A DNA stretch of 64,000 nt from Campylobacteraceae bacterium. Lineage in GTDB: Bacteria; Campylobacterota; Campylobacteria; Campylobacterales; Sulfurovaceae. A program made the translations under genes and the position numbers. This document shows, in pieces, positions 36,925 to 45,839 of the stretch. Position 1 is the stretch's first letter, and each line of letters opens with the position of its first letter. The notes under the pieces are model-generated. The model was not told the DNA's origin. It worked only from the letters and a program-made list of their open reading frames with translations, and ran no database searches. Where the stretch lies: positions 30,950 through 94,949 of the forward strand of contig JALUKQ010000031.1 of the NCBI GenBank assembly GCA_027056485.1. Reading direction: 5' to 3'.

Positions 36925-37566
36925 TTATAACTCTTCACAATAGTTAGCTTTACATACTTGATTGTAAATCTCTTTTGCCCCATTAAGTCTTTCATCATTG
37001 TCTACAAAATCAGTTTTGTCCCAAATAATAATACGTTTCCCTTGATTTGTACTTATTGTTAGTTTAACTCTTTTCCCTTCGTGTATAAGCTCAATATTAT
37101 CATAGTATGATATTTCTCCATTATCAGATATTATTTTTTTGACATATTTTCCATCTTTTTTAGAAAAGATACCAAAATATTCATTGGCAGGATAGCCCTT
37201 AAGTTTAACGGTGTAGTAGTATCCAAAATCATTAACACCAAGTTTTTCTATGACTAATTTAGAATCTACTATTTCTTTTCTAGCCCCAGCAAAACTAATT
37301 TGACCTCTCTCTAAGGCATATTTACCTTCTAGGCTATTTGCATCTTGGGTTATGGTTAATTCATAATCGTTAAATTTATCTTTTACAATACTGCTATTAT
37401 GGGTATTAGTAGTTGAGTTTTGAACTTTTCTTTCAGTTTGACTTATAGATTTTTCTATAGATTCTTTTGTAGGTTTTTCTGTAGGAGGTTCCATTATTTG
37501 AGAGATAAGGGTACATCCAGAGAGTAGAAGAGAAGCACTTAGTGTTAGAATAAGAGAATATGACAT
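36925..37566 (-). CDS. Lipoprotein of unknown function
   Basis: The 213-residue product has a lipoprotein signal (SASLLLSGCTLI, Cys about 18), a Thr/Ser/Lys-rich linker to about residue 65, then a compact beta-rich domain (YELTITQDANSLEGKYALERGQISFAG; YYYTVKLKGYPANEYFGIFSKKDGKYVKKI). It ends with two Cys (NQVCKANYCEEL) that could form a disulfide. No family is recognised. It is transcribed alone on the minus strand, convergent with ilvC. An envelope role is inferred only from the lipobox. Confidence 0.7.
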   Translation of the reverse strand: MSYSLILTLSASLLLSGCTLISQIMEPPTEKPTKESIEKSISQTERKVQNSTTNTHNSSIVKDKFNDYELTITQDANSLEGKYALERGQISFAGARKEIVDSKLVIEKLGVNDFGYYYTVKLKGYPANEYFGIFSKKDGKYVKKIISDNGEISYYDNIELIHEGKRVKLTISTNQGKRIIIWDKTDFVDNDERLNGAKEIYNQVCKANYCEEL

Positions 37567-37777
37567 AATAAATACCTTTATATTTTTTTTAAGATTTTAA
37601 CTAATGATAGATAACAATTGTTTAATGAATGTGAAAAACTATATAATTTATTTAATAAAAAATAAAATATAAGGTTTATTTAAATTAATAATGCTTTTAT
37701 ATCTTTTTTTTCACTCTTTTCTATTATTTTATGTGTTACAATAACGCAAAAATAAAGATTTGAGTTTAAGAGGAACC

Positions 37778-39124
37778 ATGGCAAAGTCACGTATTGAAAA
37801 ATCACCTGTAACTTTTACTCCTGATAACCTAGCTGTTGTTCTAAATATGATGAACTCTGAGTCATACCTCATGGAGTACTTTCGTGAAACTGATGATAAA
37901 GGACGTTACTTATATTGGGATAAATTTAGATGGAGAGTACCTAAAAGTCATGATGTTAAGAAGGCATGGCTTGTTACCAAATGGTGCCGTTTTACTAAGC
38001 GTAAGCCTATTGATTTACTTGATAAAGAGGGGGAAGCATTTCACTATTGTAAACCAGACTCTCTACAAGCAAAACTCTATAAGATAGCTAAGCTATCAGG
38101 TGAGGGAATGACCTCTAATGATTCAGTTAAACAGAAATTTCTTATCTCTTCACTCATTATGGAAGAGGCGATTAGCTCTGCTCAACTTGAAGGTGCAACT
38201 ACCACACGATATGTAGCCAAGAAGATGTTGGTAGACGAGAGACAACCACGCTCAGAAGATGAGTTGATGATTATGAACAACTACATACTTATGACAGAAC
38301 TCAAAGAGCTTTTAGATGCACCACTTAGTATAGAGATGATAAAGCATTTGCATAAGATAGCCACAGCAGGAACCTCACAAAATGGTGTAATACCTGGAGA
38401 GTTTAGAGAAGATGATGAGATAGTTATCTCAGATGGGGTTGATGGGGAAGTGCTACACTATCCTCCTCTTCATAGTGAGATAGAAGAGCGTTTGGAGCGT
38501 TTATGTGACTTTGCCAATACCATTCACTCAGGTGAAGGTGGTGATGACTTTATAGACCCTATTGTCAAAGCGATTATTTTACACTTTATGATAGGCTATG
38601 AGCACCCTTTTGCTGATGGAAATGGACGAACTGCACGGGCTATTTTTTATTGGTTTATGCTGAAGAATGGTTTTGAGTTTTTTGAGTATTTATCTATTTC
38701 AAAATTATTAAAAGAGGCTCCTATTAAATATGGTATGGCGTATTTATACAGTGAGATAGATGAGAGTGACTTGACATATTTTCTCTATTATCAAGTAGAT
38801 ATTATATTACGTTCTATGGATGAGTTATTTAATTATCTTGATGAAAAGAGTCGTGAGTTTGAAGAGGTGGTTGACCTTTTAGAAAACTCTCGTATGGCAG
38901 ATGATTTGAACTTTATTCAGAAAAATATTGTTAAGAAAGTGATGAAAAATCCGGGACGAGTCTTTACAGCAAAAGAGATAGTCCATGCTTATGATATTTC
39001 TGCCAATACAGCCCGTAAGTATTTAAATGAGTTGGCTACTTATAAGTTGCTAGCTCCTCTAAAAGAGGGTCGTACGGTTAAATATATTGCTTTAGCCGAT
39101 ATAAAAGATGTTTTGGAGCGATGA
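37778..39124 (+). CDS. Fic-domain protein, class II (N-terminal inhibitory helix) with C-terminal winged helix
   Basis: Fic proteins transfer AMP from ATP to target proteins. The 448-residue product starts at ATG 37778 (MAKSRIEKSP), just after AAGAGGAA; the track's TTG 37760 is less likely. The inhibitory motif [S/T]xxxE[G/N] is present as SAQLEG (Ser about 134, Glu about 138), ahead of the Fic core HPFADGNGRTAR (His about 276). The last 75 residues look like a winged-helix DNA-binding domain (RVFTAKEIVHAYDISANTARKYLNELATY). This domain order is that of widespread chromosomal regulators rather than host-directed toxins. It overlaps tlyA by 4 bp. The target is unknown. Confidence 0.92.
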   Translation: MAKSRIEKSPVTFTPDNLAVVLNMMNSESYLMEYFRETDDKGRYLYWDKFRWRVPKSHDVKKAWLVTKWCRFTKRKPIDLLDKEGEAFHYCKPDSLQAKLYKIAKLSGEGMTSNDSVKQKFLISSLIMEEAISSAQLEGATTTRYVAKKMLVDERQPRSEDELMIMNNYILMTELKELLDAPLSIEMIKHLHKIATAGTSQNGVIPGEFREDDEIVISDGVDGEVLHYPPLHSEIEERLERLCDFANTIHSGEGGDDFIDPIVKAIILHFMIGYEHPFADGNGRTARAIFYWFMLKNGFEFFEYLSISKLLKEAPIKYGMAYLYSEIDESDLTYFLYYQVDIILRSMDELFNYLDEKSREFEEVVDLLENSRMADDLNFIQKNIVKKVMKNPGRVFTAKEIVHAYDISANTARKYLNELATYKLLAPLKEGRTVKYIALADIKDVLER

Positions 39125-39825
39125 TGAGACTTGATAAATATTTAGTAGAAAAAGGTTACTTTGAAAGTAGAAATCGTGCCTTAGATGCTATAAAAAGAGG
39201 TAAAGTATTTGTAGATGGTGTTGTAGCTAAAGCGTCATATAAGTGTGATGAAAGTACAAATATAGACATAGATAAAGAGAAATTTTATGTAAGCCGTGCA
39301 GCTAAAAAATTAGAGTTTTTTTTAGAAGAATATATTATGGACTTAAAAGGTAAAAAAGCTCTAGATATAGGCTCTAGTACAGGTGGTTTTGTACAAATAT
39401 TACTTGAAAACGAAGTAGCTTCCGTCGCTTGTGTCGATGTAGGTTCAAATCAGTTACATCACTCTTTACAAGACAATAAAAAAGTAGCTATCTTTGAAGA
39501 GACAGATATTCGTGATTTTAAATCAGAACCTTTTGAGCTGGTCACTTGTGATGTCTCTTTTATCTCTATTTTACAAATTATTGATGATATTAATAGATTA
39601 TCATTAGCAGATATGATACTACTTTTTAAACCACAGTTTGAAGTAGGACGAGGTATTAAGCGTGATAGCCGTGGTGTGGTTGTAAACAAAGAAGCCATAA
39701 AAGAAGCCATAGATAAGTTTGAAGAAAAAACAGTTGAGTTGGGCTGGAAGTTATGCTATAGTACGCCTTCAAAATTGGCAGGTAAATCAGGAAATATAGA
39801 GTATATTTACCATTTTAAAAAATAG
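39121..39825 (+). CDS. tlyA: TlyA-family rRNA 2'-O-methyltransferase
   Basis: TlyA methylates ribose at cytidines of 16S (and in some species 23S) rRNA. The 234-residue product has an N-terminal S4 RNA-binding domain (MRLDKYLVEKGYFESRNRALDAIKRGKVFVDG) and an FtsJ-type SAM domain (KGKKALDIGSSTGGFVQILL; LVTCDVSFISI; LLFKPQFEVGR with the catalytic Lys). Two ATGs (39121 and 39124) are possible. It overlaps the fic stop by 4 bp and is followed at 8 bp by ribF, as in Campylobacter relatives. Confidence 0.93.
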   Translation: MMRLDKYLVEKGYFESRNRALDAIKRGKVFVDGVVAKASYKCDESTNIDIDKEKFYVSRAAKKLEFFLEEYIMDLKGKKALDIGSSTGGFVQILLENEVASVACVDVGSNQLHHSLQDNKKVAIFEETDIRDFKSEPFELVTCDVSFISILQIIDDINRLSLADMILLFKPQFEVGRGIKRDSRGVVVNKEAIKEAIDKFEEKTVELGWKLCYSTPSKLAGKSGNIEYIYHFKK

Positions 39826-39833
39826 GAAAATAG

Positions 39834-40634
39834 TTGTACAAAAACAGTATAAAATCAATAGCTATTGGTTCCTTTGATGGCATTCATATGGGGCATAGAG
39901 CTTTAATAGAGCAAGTAGAAGGCGTGGTGGTTATAGAGAGAAATAGTGGGTATTTAACCCCTGGATATAGACGTTCTTCTTTTATAGAACAGCCCTGTTT
40001 CTTTTATCACTTTGAGCATATAAAATCTTTAAGTGCTAAAGAGTTTGTAGCAAAACTCAAAGAGGATTTTCCAAAGCTTCAATCTATAGTGGTAGGATAT
40101 GATTTTGCTTTTGGTTATAAAAAAGAGGGTAATACGAAGTCACTTAAAGAGTTTTTTGATGGTGAAGTTGTAGTGGTATCTGAAGTAAAGTCAGCTGATA
40201 TTTCAGTTCATACACGTACTATAAAAAACTATCTAGCAGAAGGTAACATAATACTGGTCAACCAACTACTTAACCGTACCTATATGATATCAGGAAAGAT
40301 TATCTCAGGGCAGGGACTAGGTAAAAAGAAGTTGGTACCCACACTGAATATAAATGTTTATGACTATGCTTTACCCAAAGATGGTGTTTATGCAACCCGT
40401 ACAAAAGTAAAGAATATGTGGCTAAACTCTGTAAGTTTTTTAGGACTTCGTGTGACAACGGATGGCTCTTTTGCAATAGAGACACATATTATTGGTCAAG
40501 ACATTGGTACTATCAAAGGTATTGTCGAAATAGAATTTGTTGATTTTATTCGAGACAATAGAAAGTTTGATGGATTAGAGGCTTTAAGAGAACAAATTTT
40601 TATAGATATGGAGAGTGCAAAAGAAGTATTATAA
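39834..40634 (+). CDS. ribF: Bifunctional riboflavin kinase/FAD synthetase
   Basis: RibF phosphorylates riboflavin to FMN and adenylates FMN to FAD. The 266-residue product starts at TTG 39834, with AGGAAA upstream. The nucleotidyltransferase domain has AIGSFDGIHMGHRALI and VGYDFAFGYKKEGN. The kinase domain begins at about 150 (YMISGKIISGQGLGKKKLVPTLNI, the PTAN-like site reading PTLN, and DGVYAT). It is shorter than the E. coli enzyme (about 310) but usual for epsilonproteobacteria. It is the last gene of fic-tlyA-ribF. Confidence 0.92.
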   Translation: MYKNSIKSIAIGSFDGIHMGHRALIEQVEGVVVIERNSGYLTPGYRRSSFIEQPCFFYHFEHIKSLSAKEFVAKLKEDFPKLQSIVVGYDFAFGYKKEGNTKSLKEFFDGEVVVVSEVKSADISVHTRTIKNYLAEGNIILVNQLLNRTYMISGKIISGQGLGKKKLVPTLNINVYDYALPKDGVYATRTKVKNMWLNSVSFLGLRVTTDGSFAIETHIIGQDIGTIKGIVEIEFVDFIRDNRKFDGLEALREQIFIDMESAKEVL

Positions 40635-40737
40635 AATATCATAAGAAAAAATATTTAATTAATAAAAAAATATTTTATTTAATAAAAATAAGATAAAATC
40701 TTTTAAAAAAATCAACTAATATATGAAAGACCTCTAA

Positions 40738-40884
40738 ATGTACAGTAGCAATAAAACTTCAAAAAAAACTATAAACTCTAAAGAGATAAAAGAGACATTT
40801 TTAAAACGAATTAAAGAGCTAGAGAGTTTAGAACAAGAACTACTTTTAAAGCTTTATAATGAGATTACAAAAGAGATGAAGTAA
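40738..40884 (+). CDS. 48-residue helical microprotein coupled to sbcC
   Basis: This ORF is too short for the track. It runs from ATG 40738 to a TAA that shares its last base with the sbcC start (TAATG), the signature of translational coupling. The product is a Lys/Glu-rich amphipathic helix (KEIKETFLKRIKELESLE and LLLKLYNEITKEMK) after a polar N-terminus. The Shine-Dalgarno is weak (GAAAGA). No family is recognised. The place normally held by the nuclease gene sbcD is taken by this ORF, so it could be a small SbcC partner or only a leader ORF. Confidence 0.6.
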   Translation: MYSSNKTSKKTINSKEIKETFLKRIKELESLEQELLLKLYNEITKEMK

Positions 40885-43800
40885 TGAAAATTCTACAACT
40901 TAAATGTAAAAATATTAACTCCTTGCGTGGTGAACATGAGATAGATTTTACTCACGACTATTTTCAAGATAAAATTTTTGCTATTACGGGTGTGACAGGT
41001 GCTGGTAAAAGTACAATTCTTGATGCTATAACTTTAGCTCTTTATGCACAAACTACACGACTCAAAGGTAATGTATCAGAACTTATAAGTTCTGATACTA
41101 TTGACTCTTTTTGCGAGGTGACTTTTGAGATAAATAGCAGAAAGTATAGAAGTAGATTTGAACAGCAGAAAAAAGGAGAAGAGACTTTTTATAATATGTA
41201 TTTACATGCAAGTAATTCATTGCTTTGTAAAGGTATAAGCACGGTTTCTACAAAAGTAGAGGAGCTAATAGGTGTAAACTTTCAACAGTTTACCCAGTCC
41301 ATAGTACTCTCTCAAGGTCTTTTTGATAGCTTTTTAAAATCAGAACCACAAGAGCGTTTGCAACTTTTAGAAAAAGTGGTCTCTACGGAGGTCTATGCTG
41401 AGATTTCTAAAAATGTTTTTAACCGAGCAATGCAGGAGCGTAAAACTTTTGAGAGAATGGAAGCTTCATTAAAAAACTTGGTCTATTTGGAGCCTCAAAA
41501 GCGTGAAGCTTTAGAAGATAGAGTAGTGGTTTTAGAGAAAGAAAAAAGCAAATACAATATTGATAAACTCATGCATACCTATAGTGAGAAGGTGGCTTTT
41601 GATGAGTTAACCAAAAATTCTAAACTCTATAAGGCTGAGTTGGAACGTTTACAAAAAGTTTTAATAGGTAGGCAAACAGAAGAGAAGCAGTATAAAAATT
41701 TTATGCAGTTCTCTGTAGCTGAAAAGAAAAAGATAGAAGAAGCAAAGTTAATAGACCATGAGTTACTTTTTTCCAATAAAAACTTTTTAAATGTAAAAAG
41801 TGAGATTGAAAGAACACAAAAAGAGCTTAAGTATATAGAGCAAAATATTAAAAAAAATGATGAAGAGCTCTCTGCCTTTAATGTTCGTCAGACACTTTTG
41901 AAGAAAGAGCTTGAATCTTTTTCTAATATGACACATCTTCAACAAAATCATACCCTTATAGCTAGTAAATATAATGAAAGAAAAAAGTATCAAGATGAGT
42001 TGAAAAATCTTAAGACTATGGTATATGAAGAGTTAGATGATAAAGAGTTAACTGAAAAAGTAGAAGTTTTAGAGAAGAGTTTTTTTGAGCTAGATAGAAA
42101 AATTAAAACTCAAAATATTGAAAAGGTTGAACAGCAGAATTTCATCTTGGAAAATAAAATTCTTAAATTACTTGAAAAAGAGCGTATAGAAAAGAGTCAG
42201 ATATCATTAAATAAATTAAAAGAGGAGTTTGAACTTAGAGTAGAGAGTATAAAAGTTCAAGGGAATAAAGTAAAAAAAGATAAAGATGATATATCTGAAA
42301 TGATAACTCAGCTCGAAGAGAAGATGCTTTTAGAGAAGAGAATTATTGACTATGAGAAAGATAGAGCTGAATTAAAAGCTAATGTACCTTGTCCTCTTTG
42401 TGGCTCAAAAGAGCATCCTCTTTTTTCTGAAAAGATAGAGCCAAATAGAACAGAGGCTATTTTAAATGAGAAGAGAGTAGAGTCTGAAAAGCTTCTTGAA
42501 ACTTATATGGAAAATGAAAAAAAAATAGTTGAACTAGAGACAAAGATAAAAGAGTTAGATGAGAAGCTGTTAGTAGAGAAAAAGAGTTATATGACTCTAC
42601 GAGATGTAAAAGGAGATGTTGTCTCACTAAAAGAGGAGCAAAATAGTATTCAAAAACATCTCAATAAGTTTAAGCAGCAGTGTGATGAATTGAGTATATT
42701 GAAAAGTAAGCTAAGTAGCTCACGTGAAGCTCTATCAAAATTACGAATTCAAATTCAGAAAAATAAAAATCGTAAAGAGTTAGAAGAGACTCTTCATACT
42801 AAGATTAAAGAGTTGAGTTATTATTTGATAAAAACACTACGTAACTATAACATAGAGTTAGATGCCAACACTATGATAATGTTAGATGCTAAAAAGAGAC
42901 AATATGAAAAGCTTAACCAAGAGTTAAAAGAGCTTATGCAGAAAATGACACCAATTGAGGGTCAAAAGATGCAAAATATATCTAGAAAAACATATATAGA
43001 AGAGAGTCTACGTTCACTTAAAAAGCGAGCTTCCATCCAAGAGTGTGATATGGTTCTTATGAAGCAAAATAGAACTGCTCTTATGGGTGAAAAAAGTATA
43101 GAAGGGTATAGCTCTGAGTTAGATAAAAAATCAAAAGAGCAACAAGAGAGCTATGCAGATTTTAAAAACCTAAAAAATAAGTTTGAAGAGCAAAAAGCTC
43201 TCTACTTCTCAAGTATGGAAGAGTTAGAGAAAAAACAAAAACTAAAACTGCTTAGTTTTGATACACTTGAAAAAGAAAAAAATTCTGTAGTAGAAAAATT
43301 ATCGGTTATTAACCAAGAGTTAGGAGTTCTAAAAGAGCAGATAGCTAAAGATAAAGAGAATGTAAAAAAACGAGAAGATGAAAAGAACTCTCTAGAAGAA
43401 CAAGAAAAAATATCAACAGAGTGGAGTAAACTTAATGAGTTGATAGGTTCCCAAAATGGAGAGAAGTATCAACTTTATGTTCAGGGTCAAACCCTATCAA
43501 CACTTATTAAAGAGGCAAATTGTTATCTTGAGAAGTTAAACAGACGTTATCTTTTAGCTATTAAAAATATGCACACACTAGAGTTAGAGGTGATAGACTT
43601 AGAGCGAGACAGAAGTCGTAGAGGAGTTAAAACACTCTCTGGTGGAGAGAGTTTTACAGTAAGTTTGGCACTTTCATTAGGTTTGCTAGAACTTAACTCA
43701 GAACAGGTAAATATAAACACACTCTTTTTAGATGAAGGCTTTGAGACGCTTGATGAAGAGAGTCTACAATTAGTTATAGATACATTGGCTGGCTTAGAGA

Positions 43801-43922
43801 GTGAAGGTAAAGTAATAGGGATTATTTCTCATATTCCACTTTTAAAAGAGAAAATAAAGACTCAAATAAAGATTGAAAAACAATCTAATGGTGAGAGTCA
43901 ACTTTCTGTGGTTTATGATTAA
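40884..43922 (+). CDS. sbcC: SbcC/Rad50-type DNA repair ATPase
   Basis: SbcC is the SMC-like ATPase of the SbcCD nuclease that processes DNA hairpins and protein-blocked ends. The 1012-residue product has Walker A (GVTGAGKST, about 36-44), a Q-loop (QFTQSIVLSQGLFDSFLKSE), two long coiled coils around a zinc hook (CPLC at about 503-506, followed by GSKEHPLF), and a C-terminal ABC signature with Walker B (LSGGESFTVSLALSLGLLEL; TLFLDEGFETLDEES). Family length is normal. No sbcD (Mre11-like nuclease) lies next to it, which is unusual; it may be elsewhere in the genome. Confidence 0.93.
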   Translation: MKILQLKCKNINSLRGEHEIDFTHDYFQDKIFAITGVTGAGKSTILDAITLALYAQTTRLKGNVSELISSDTIDSFCEVTFEINSRKYRSRFEQQKKGEETFYNMYLHASNSLLCKGISTVSTKVEELIGVNFQQFTQSIVLSQGLFDSFLKSEPQERLQLLEKVVSTEVYAEISKNVFNRAMQERKTFERMEASLKNLVYLEPQKREALEDRVVVLEKEKSKYNIDKLMHTYSEKVAFDELTKNSKLYKAELERLQKVLIGRQTEEKQYKNFMQFSVAEKKKIEEAKLIDHELLFSNKNFLNVKSEIERTQKELKYIEQNIKKNDEELSAFNVRQTLLKKELESFSNMTHLQQNHTLIASKYNERKKYQDELKNLKTMVYEELDDKELTEKVEVLEKSFFELDRKIKTQNIEKVEQQNFILENKILKLLEKERIEKSQISLNKLKEEFELRVESIKVQGNKVKKDKDDISEMITQLEEKMLLEKRIIDYEKDRAELKANVPCPLCGSKEHPLFSEKIEPNRTEAILNEKRVESEKLLETYMENEKKIVELETKIKELDEKLLVEKKSYMTLRDVKGDVVSLKEEQNSIQKHLNKFKQQCDELSILKSKLSSSREALSKLRIQIQKNKNRKELEETLHTKIKELSYYLIKTLRNYNIELDANTMIMLDAKKRQYEKLNQELKELMQKMTPIEGQKMQNISRKTYIEESLRSLKKRASIQECDMVLMKQNRTALMGEKSIEGYSSELDKKSKEQQESYADFKNLKNKFEEQKALYFSSMEELEKKQKLKLLSFDTLEKEKNSVVEKLSVINQELGVLKEQIAKDKENVKKREDEKNSLEEQEKISTEWSKLNELIGSQNGEKYQLYVQGQTLSTLIKEANCYLEKLNRRYLLAIKNMHTLELEVIDLERDRSRRGVKTLSGGESFTVSLALSLGLLELNSEQVNINTLFLDEGFETLDEESLQLVIDTLAGLESEGKVIGIISHIPLLKEKIKTQIKIEKQSNGESQLSVVYD

Positions 43923-44025
43923 CTCAAAAACTTTATTTTATATTAGATTTTTTTCTGCTATAGTTAGGGTATAGACAAGCCTAACTTATGGAAACACGAA
44001 AACTGATTATAAAAAGGAGTTTACG

Positions 44026-44877
44026 ATGAACCATATATTTAAGAGAACCATTGTTCTACTAAATAGTTTAGATAAAATAGAAATTTTACTACAAAGAGCC
44101 ATCAGCTTTTCATCTACTCACCAGACAACTTTAGAGATACTCTATGTTCATGAAACACCACTTTTTGCCGTTCCTGATATTTTTCTTGTGGAAGAGAAAC
44201 GTAAAGAAGGAGAGCTTGATAAACAAAAAGTAAAAGAGGAGATAGAGCGTCGTTTAGCTATTTTAGAGTATAAAAAAGAATGTGCTATATTGGTCTATGT
44301 TGATGATACGGTAGATAGACTTTTAAATCATGCAAGAGAGTCTAAAGAGTCTTTAGTCCTTAGTAATTATCATGAGACTATTACGCCAAATCTTATAGAG
44401 AAGTGTAGTTATGCTTTTTGGATTAATAAATCGTTTAAAGAGAGTTACAAAACGATGGTTATGCCGATTGATTTAAAAGATGAATCACGGAATTGTATAG
44501 TAACGGCACAACATATCTTTCAAAATAGTACATTAGAATTGATATATGATTATCGATACCTTTTAGATGTATTGGTTGAGAGAGAAGATTACCTTAATGT
44601 GGTCTCTTTGACAACAAATGTTGATTATGAGTTAAACCAAGAGATAGAGGCTTTAAACCAAGAGAAGTTTAATAAATATCAAAAAGAGTTTAATGTAGAT
44701 GGATATTTTATGGAAGGAGGTGGTCCACTACATGAAGATTTGATGGACTACATATGTAATCAGAAGTTTGATTTGACTGTACTTTACCATAATAATGAAG
44801 AGCTTTTTTTCTCACCTGTGTTAATAGTGGCACTACTAAAAAGGCTCTCCACAGATTTCTTTATTTGTCAATATTAA
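44026..44877 (+). CDS. Universal stress protein-like protein (two degenerate USP domains)
   Basis: The 283-residue product begins like a USP fold (IFKRTIVLLNSLDKIEILLQRAISFSSTHQTTLEILYVHETP) and repeats the pattern from about residue 145 (YKTMVMPIDLKDESRNCIVTAQHIF). The ATP-binding GxxGx9GS motif of UspA proteins is absent (VLSNYHETI and TVLYHNNEE stand in its place), so it probably does not bind ATP. AAAAAGGAG lies upstream of the ATG. The 3' end overlaps the convergent App1-like gene by 4 bp. Role unknown. Confidence 0.65.
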   Translation: MNHIFKRTIVLLNSLDKIEILLQRAISFSSTHQTTLEILYVHETPLFAVPDIFLVEEKRKEGELDKQKVKEEIERRLAILEYKKECAILVYVDDTVDRLLNHARESKESLVLSNYHETITPNLIEKCSYAFWINKSFKESYKTMVMPIDLKDESRNCIVTAQHIFQNSTLELIYDYRYLLDVLVEREDYLNVVSLTTNVDYELNQEIEALNQEKFNKYQKEFNVDGYFMEGGGPLHEDLMDYICNQKFDLTVLYHNNEELFFSPVLIVALLKRLSTDFFICQY

Positions 44878-45779
44878 TCTAATAAGGGTGGAAAGATTTT
44901 CTCTATCTCTCCACTCTTAACATTACGAATATAAATCGCCTTTATTTGTTTAGGGTATTTTTTCTGTATTCGTCTATAGACTTCAGGATCTTTCTCTCCA
45001 CTATCTCCAAAACAGACCCAGCCTATTTGAGGGAAAAGTTGGATGAGTTGCTCTATTTTCTCAACTTTATATGTAATTTGGTCAAAGAGTGGATCAGCGT
45101 TGTTACCATGAGCTTTTTTAGTAATAAGAGTACGTTTGGGAAACTCATGGTAGTTTAAGAAGTTATGAATGGCATTATAGAGTTGTTTGGGTGAACCTGT
45201 TACAAAAAAGAGTGGAGTGTTAGGGCTTGTGACTATCTCCTCAAATCGTTCCTTCATTCCCTTGACAAGTTCTCGTTGTTTGTAGTTTTTAAAAAAAGTA
45301 TTTTGAACAAGGTCTAGTTTATTGGTCACGCCAGAGACGATGACTGTATCGTCAAAGTCAGAGATAATACCAACTTTAACTGATTCATCGATAATAAAAG
45401 CAGAAGCATAAGTGGTGACATTCAATTCATCTAGATGGAGTGTAATATTTTGATGATTTTTCCATGCTTCTTTATGATTTTCAATATTAAATTCAAAGTA
45501 TCCTTCATCATCAGTCTTGTTTTGGTAAATTTCATCTCCAATGGTTAACGTTAGCTTCTCATTTTTAACCTCATCATTGACAAGTTGTTTAACTTTATTC
45601 CATGTATTTTTTAGCCAAGAATCCTCCTTAGAACTCTCTTTAAATATACGCTCTTCTAAAACACGACCTTCAACAATAAGCTCATGTGGATTTCCATAGC
45701 AGAGTTGAAGTTGTATATCAGCATCGGCAAGGAGGGGGAGTATAGTAAGTAAGGTTATAGATAGTAGTGTTTTTTTCAT
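44874..45779 (-). CDS. App1-type phosphatase (DUF2183, phosphatidate phosphatase-like)
   Basis: The 301-residue product has a signal peptide (to about residue 20, LLADA), a transthyretin-like beta domain (DDEGYFEFNIENHKEAW) and a HAD-like App1 catalytic domain starting with DFDDTV (about 141-146), followed by LFFVTGSPKQLYNAIHNFL and WVCFGDSGEKDPEVY. Yeast App1 dephosphorylates phosphatidate and related lipids. The bacterial substrates are unknown. The signal peptide puts this enzyme in the periplasm. It is divergent from rhlE across a 60-bp gap with a -10 box for each direction. Confidence 0.88.
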   Translation of the reverse strand: MKKTLLSITLLTILPLLADADIQLQLCYGNPHELIVEGRVLEERIFKESSKEDSWLKNTWNKVKQLVNDEVKNEKLTLTIGDEIYQNKTDDEGYFEFNIENHKEAWKNHQNITLHLDELNVTTYASAFIIDESVKVGIISDFDDTVIVSGVTNKLDLVQNTFFKNYKQRELVKGMKERFEEIVTSPNTPLFFVTGSPKQLYNAIHNFLNYHEFPKRTLITKKAHGNNADPLFDQITYKVEKIEQLIQLFPQIGWVCFGDSGEKDPEVYRRIQKKYPKQIKAIYIRNVKSGEIEKIFPPLLD

Positions 45780-45808
45780 GAGATGATTATAGCATAATGC
45801 ACTTACGC

Positions 45809-45814
45809 TATAAT
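45809..45814 (+). promoter_or_regulatory. -10 box for rhlE
   Basis: TATAAT in TTACGCTATAATACG, 25 bp before the rhlE ATG. A minus-strand TATAAT at 45786-45791 would place transcription of the App1-like gene almost at its start codon. Confidence 0.5.
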
Positions 45815-45839
45815 ACGAAAAAAATAGAGAGTTTATTAT

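Noticed and set aside
37778-39825. Fic and TlyA as a toxin-antitoxin pair
   Set aside because: The Fic protein carries its own inhibitory helix and tlyA is a housekeeping methyltransferase; the 4-bp overlap only shows co-transcription.
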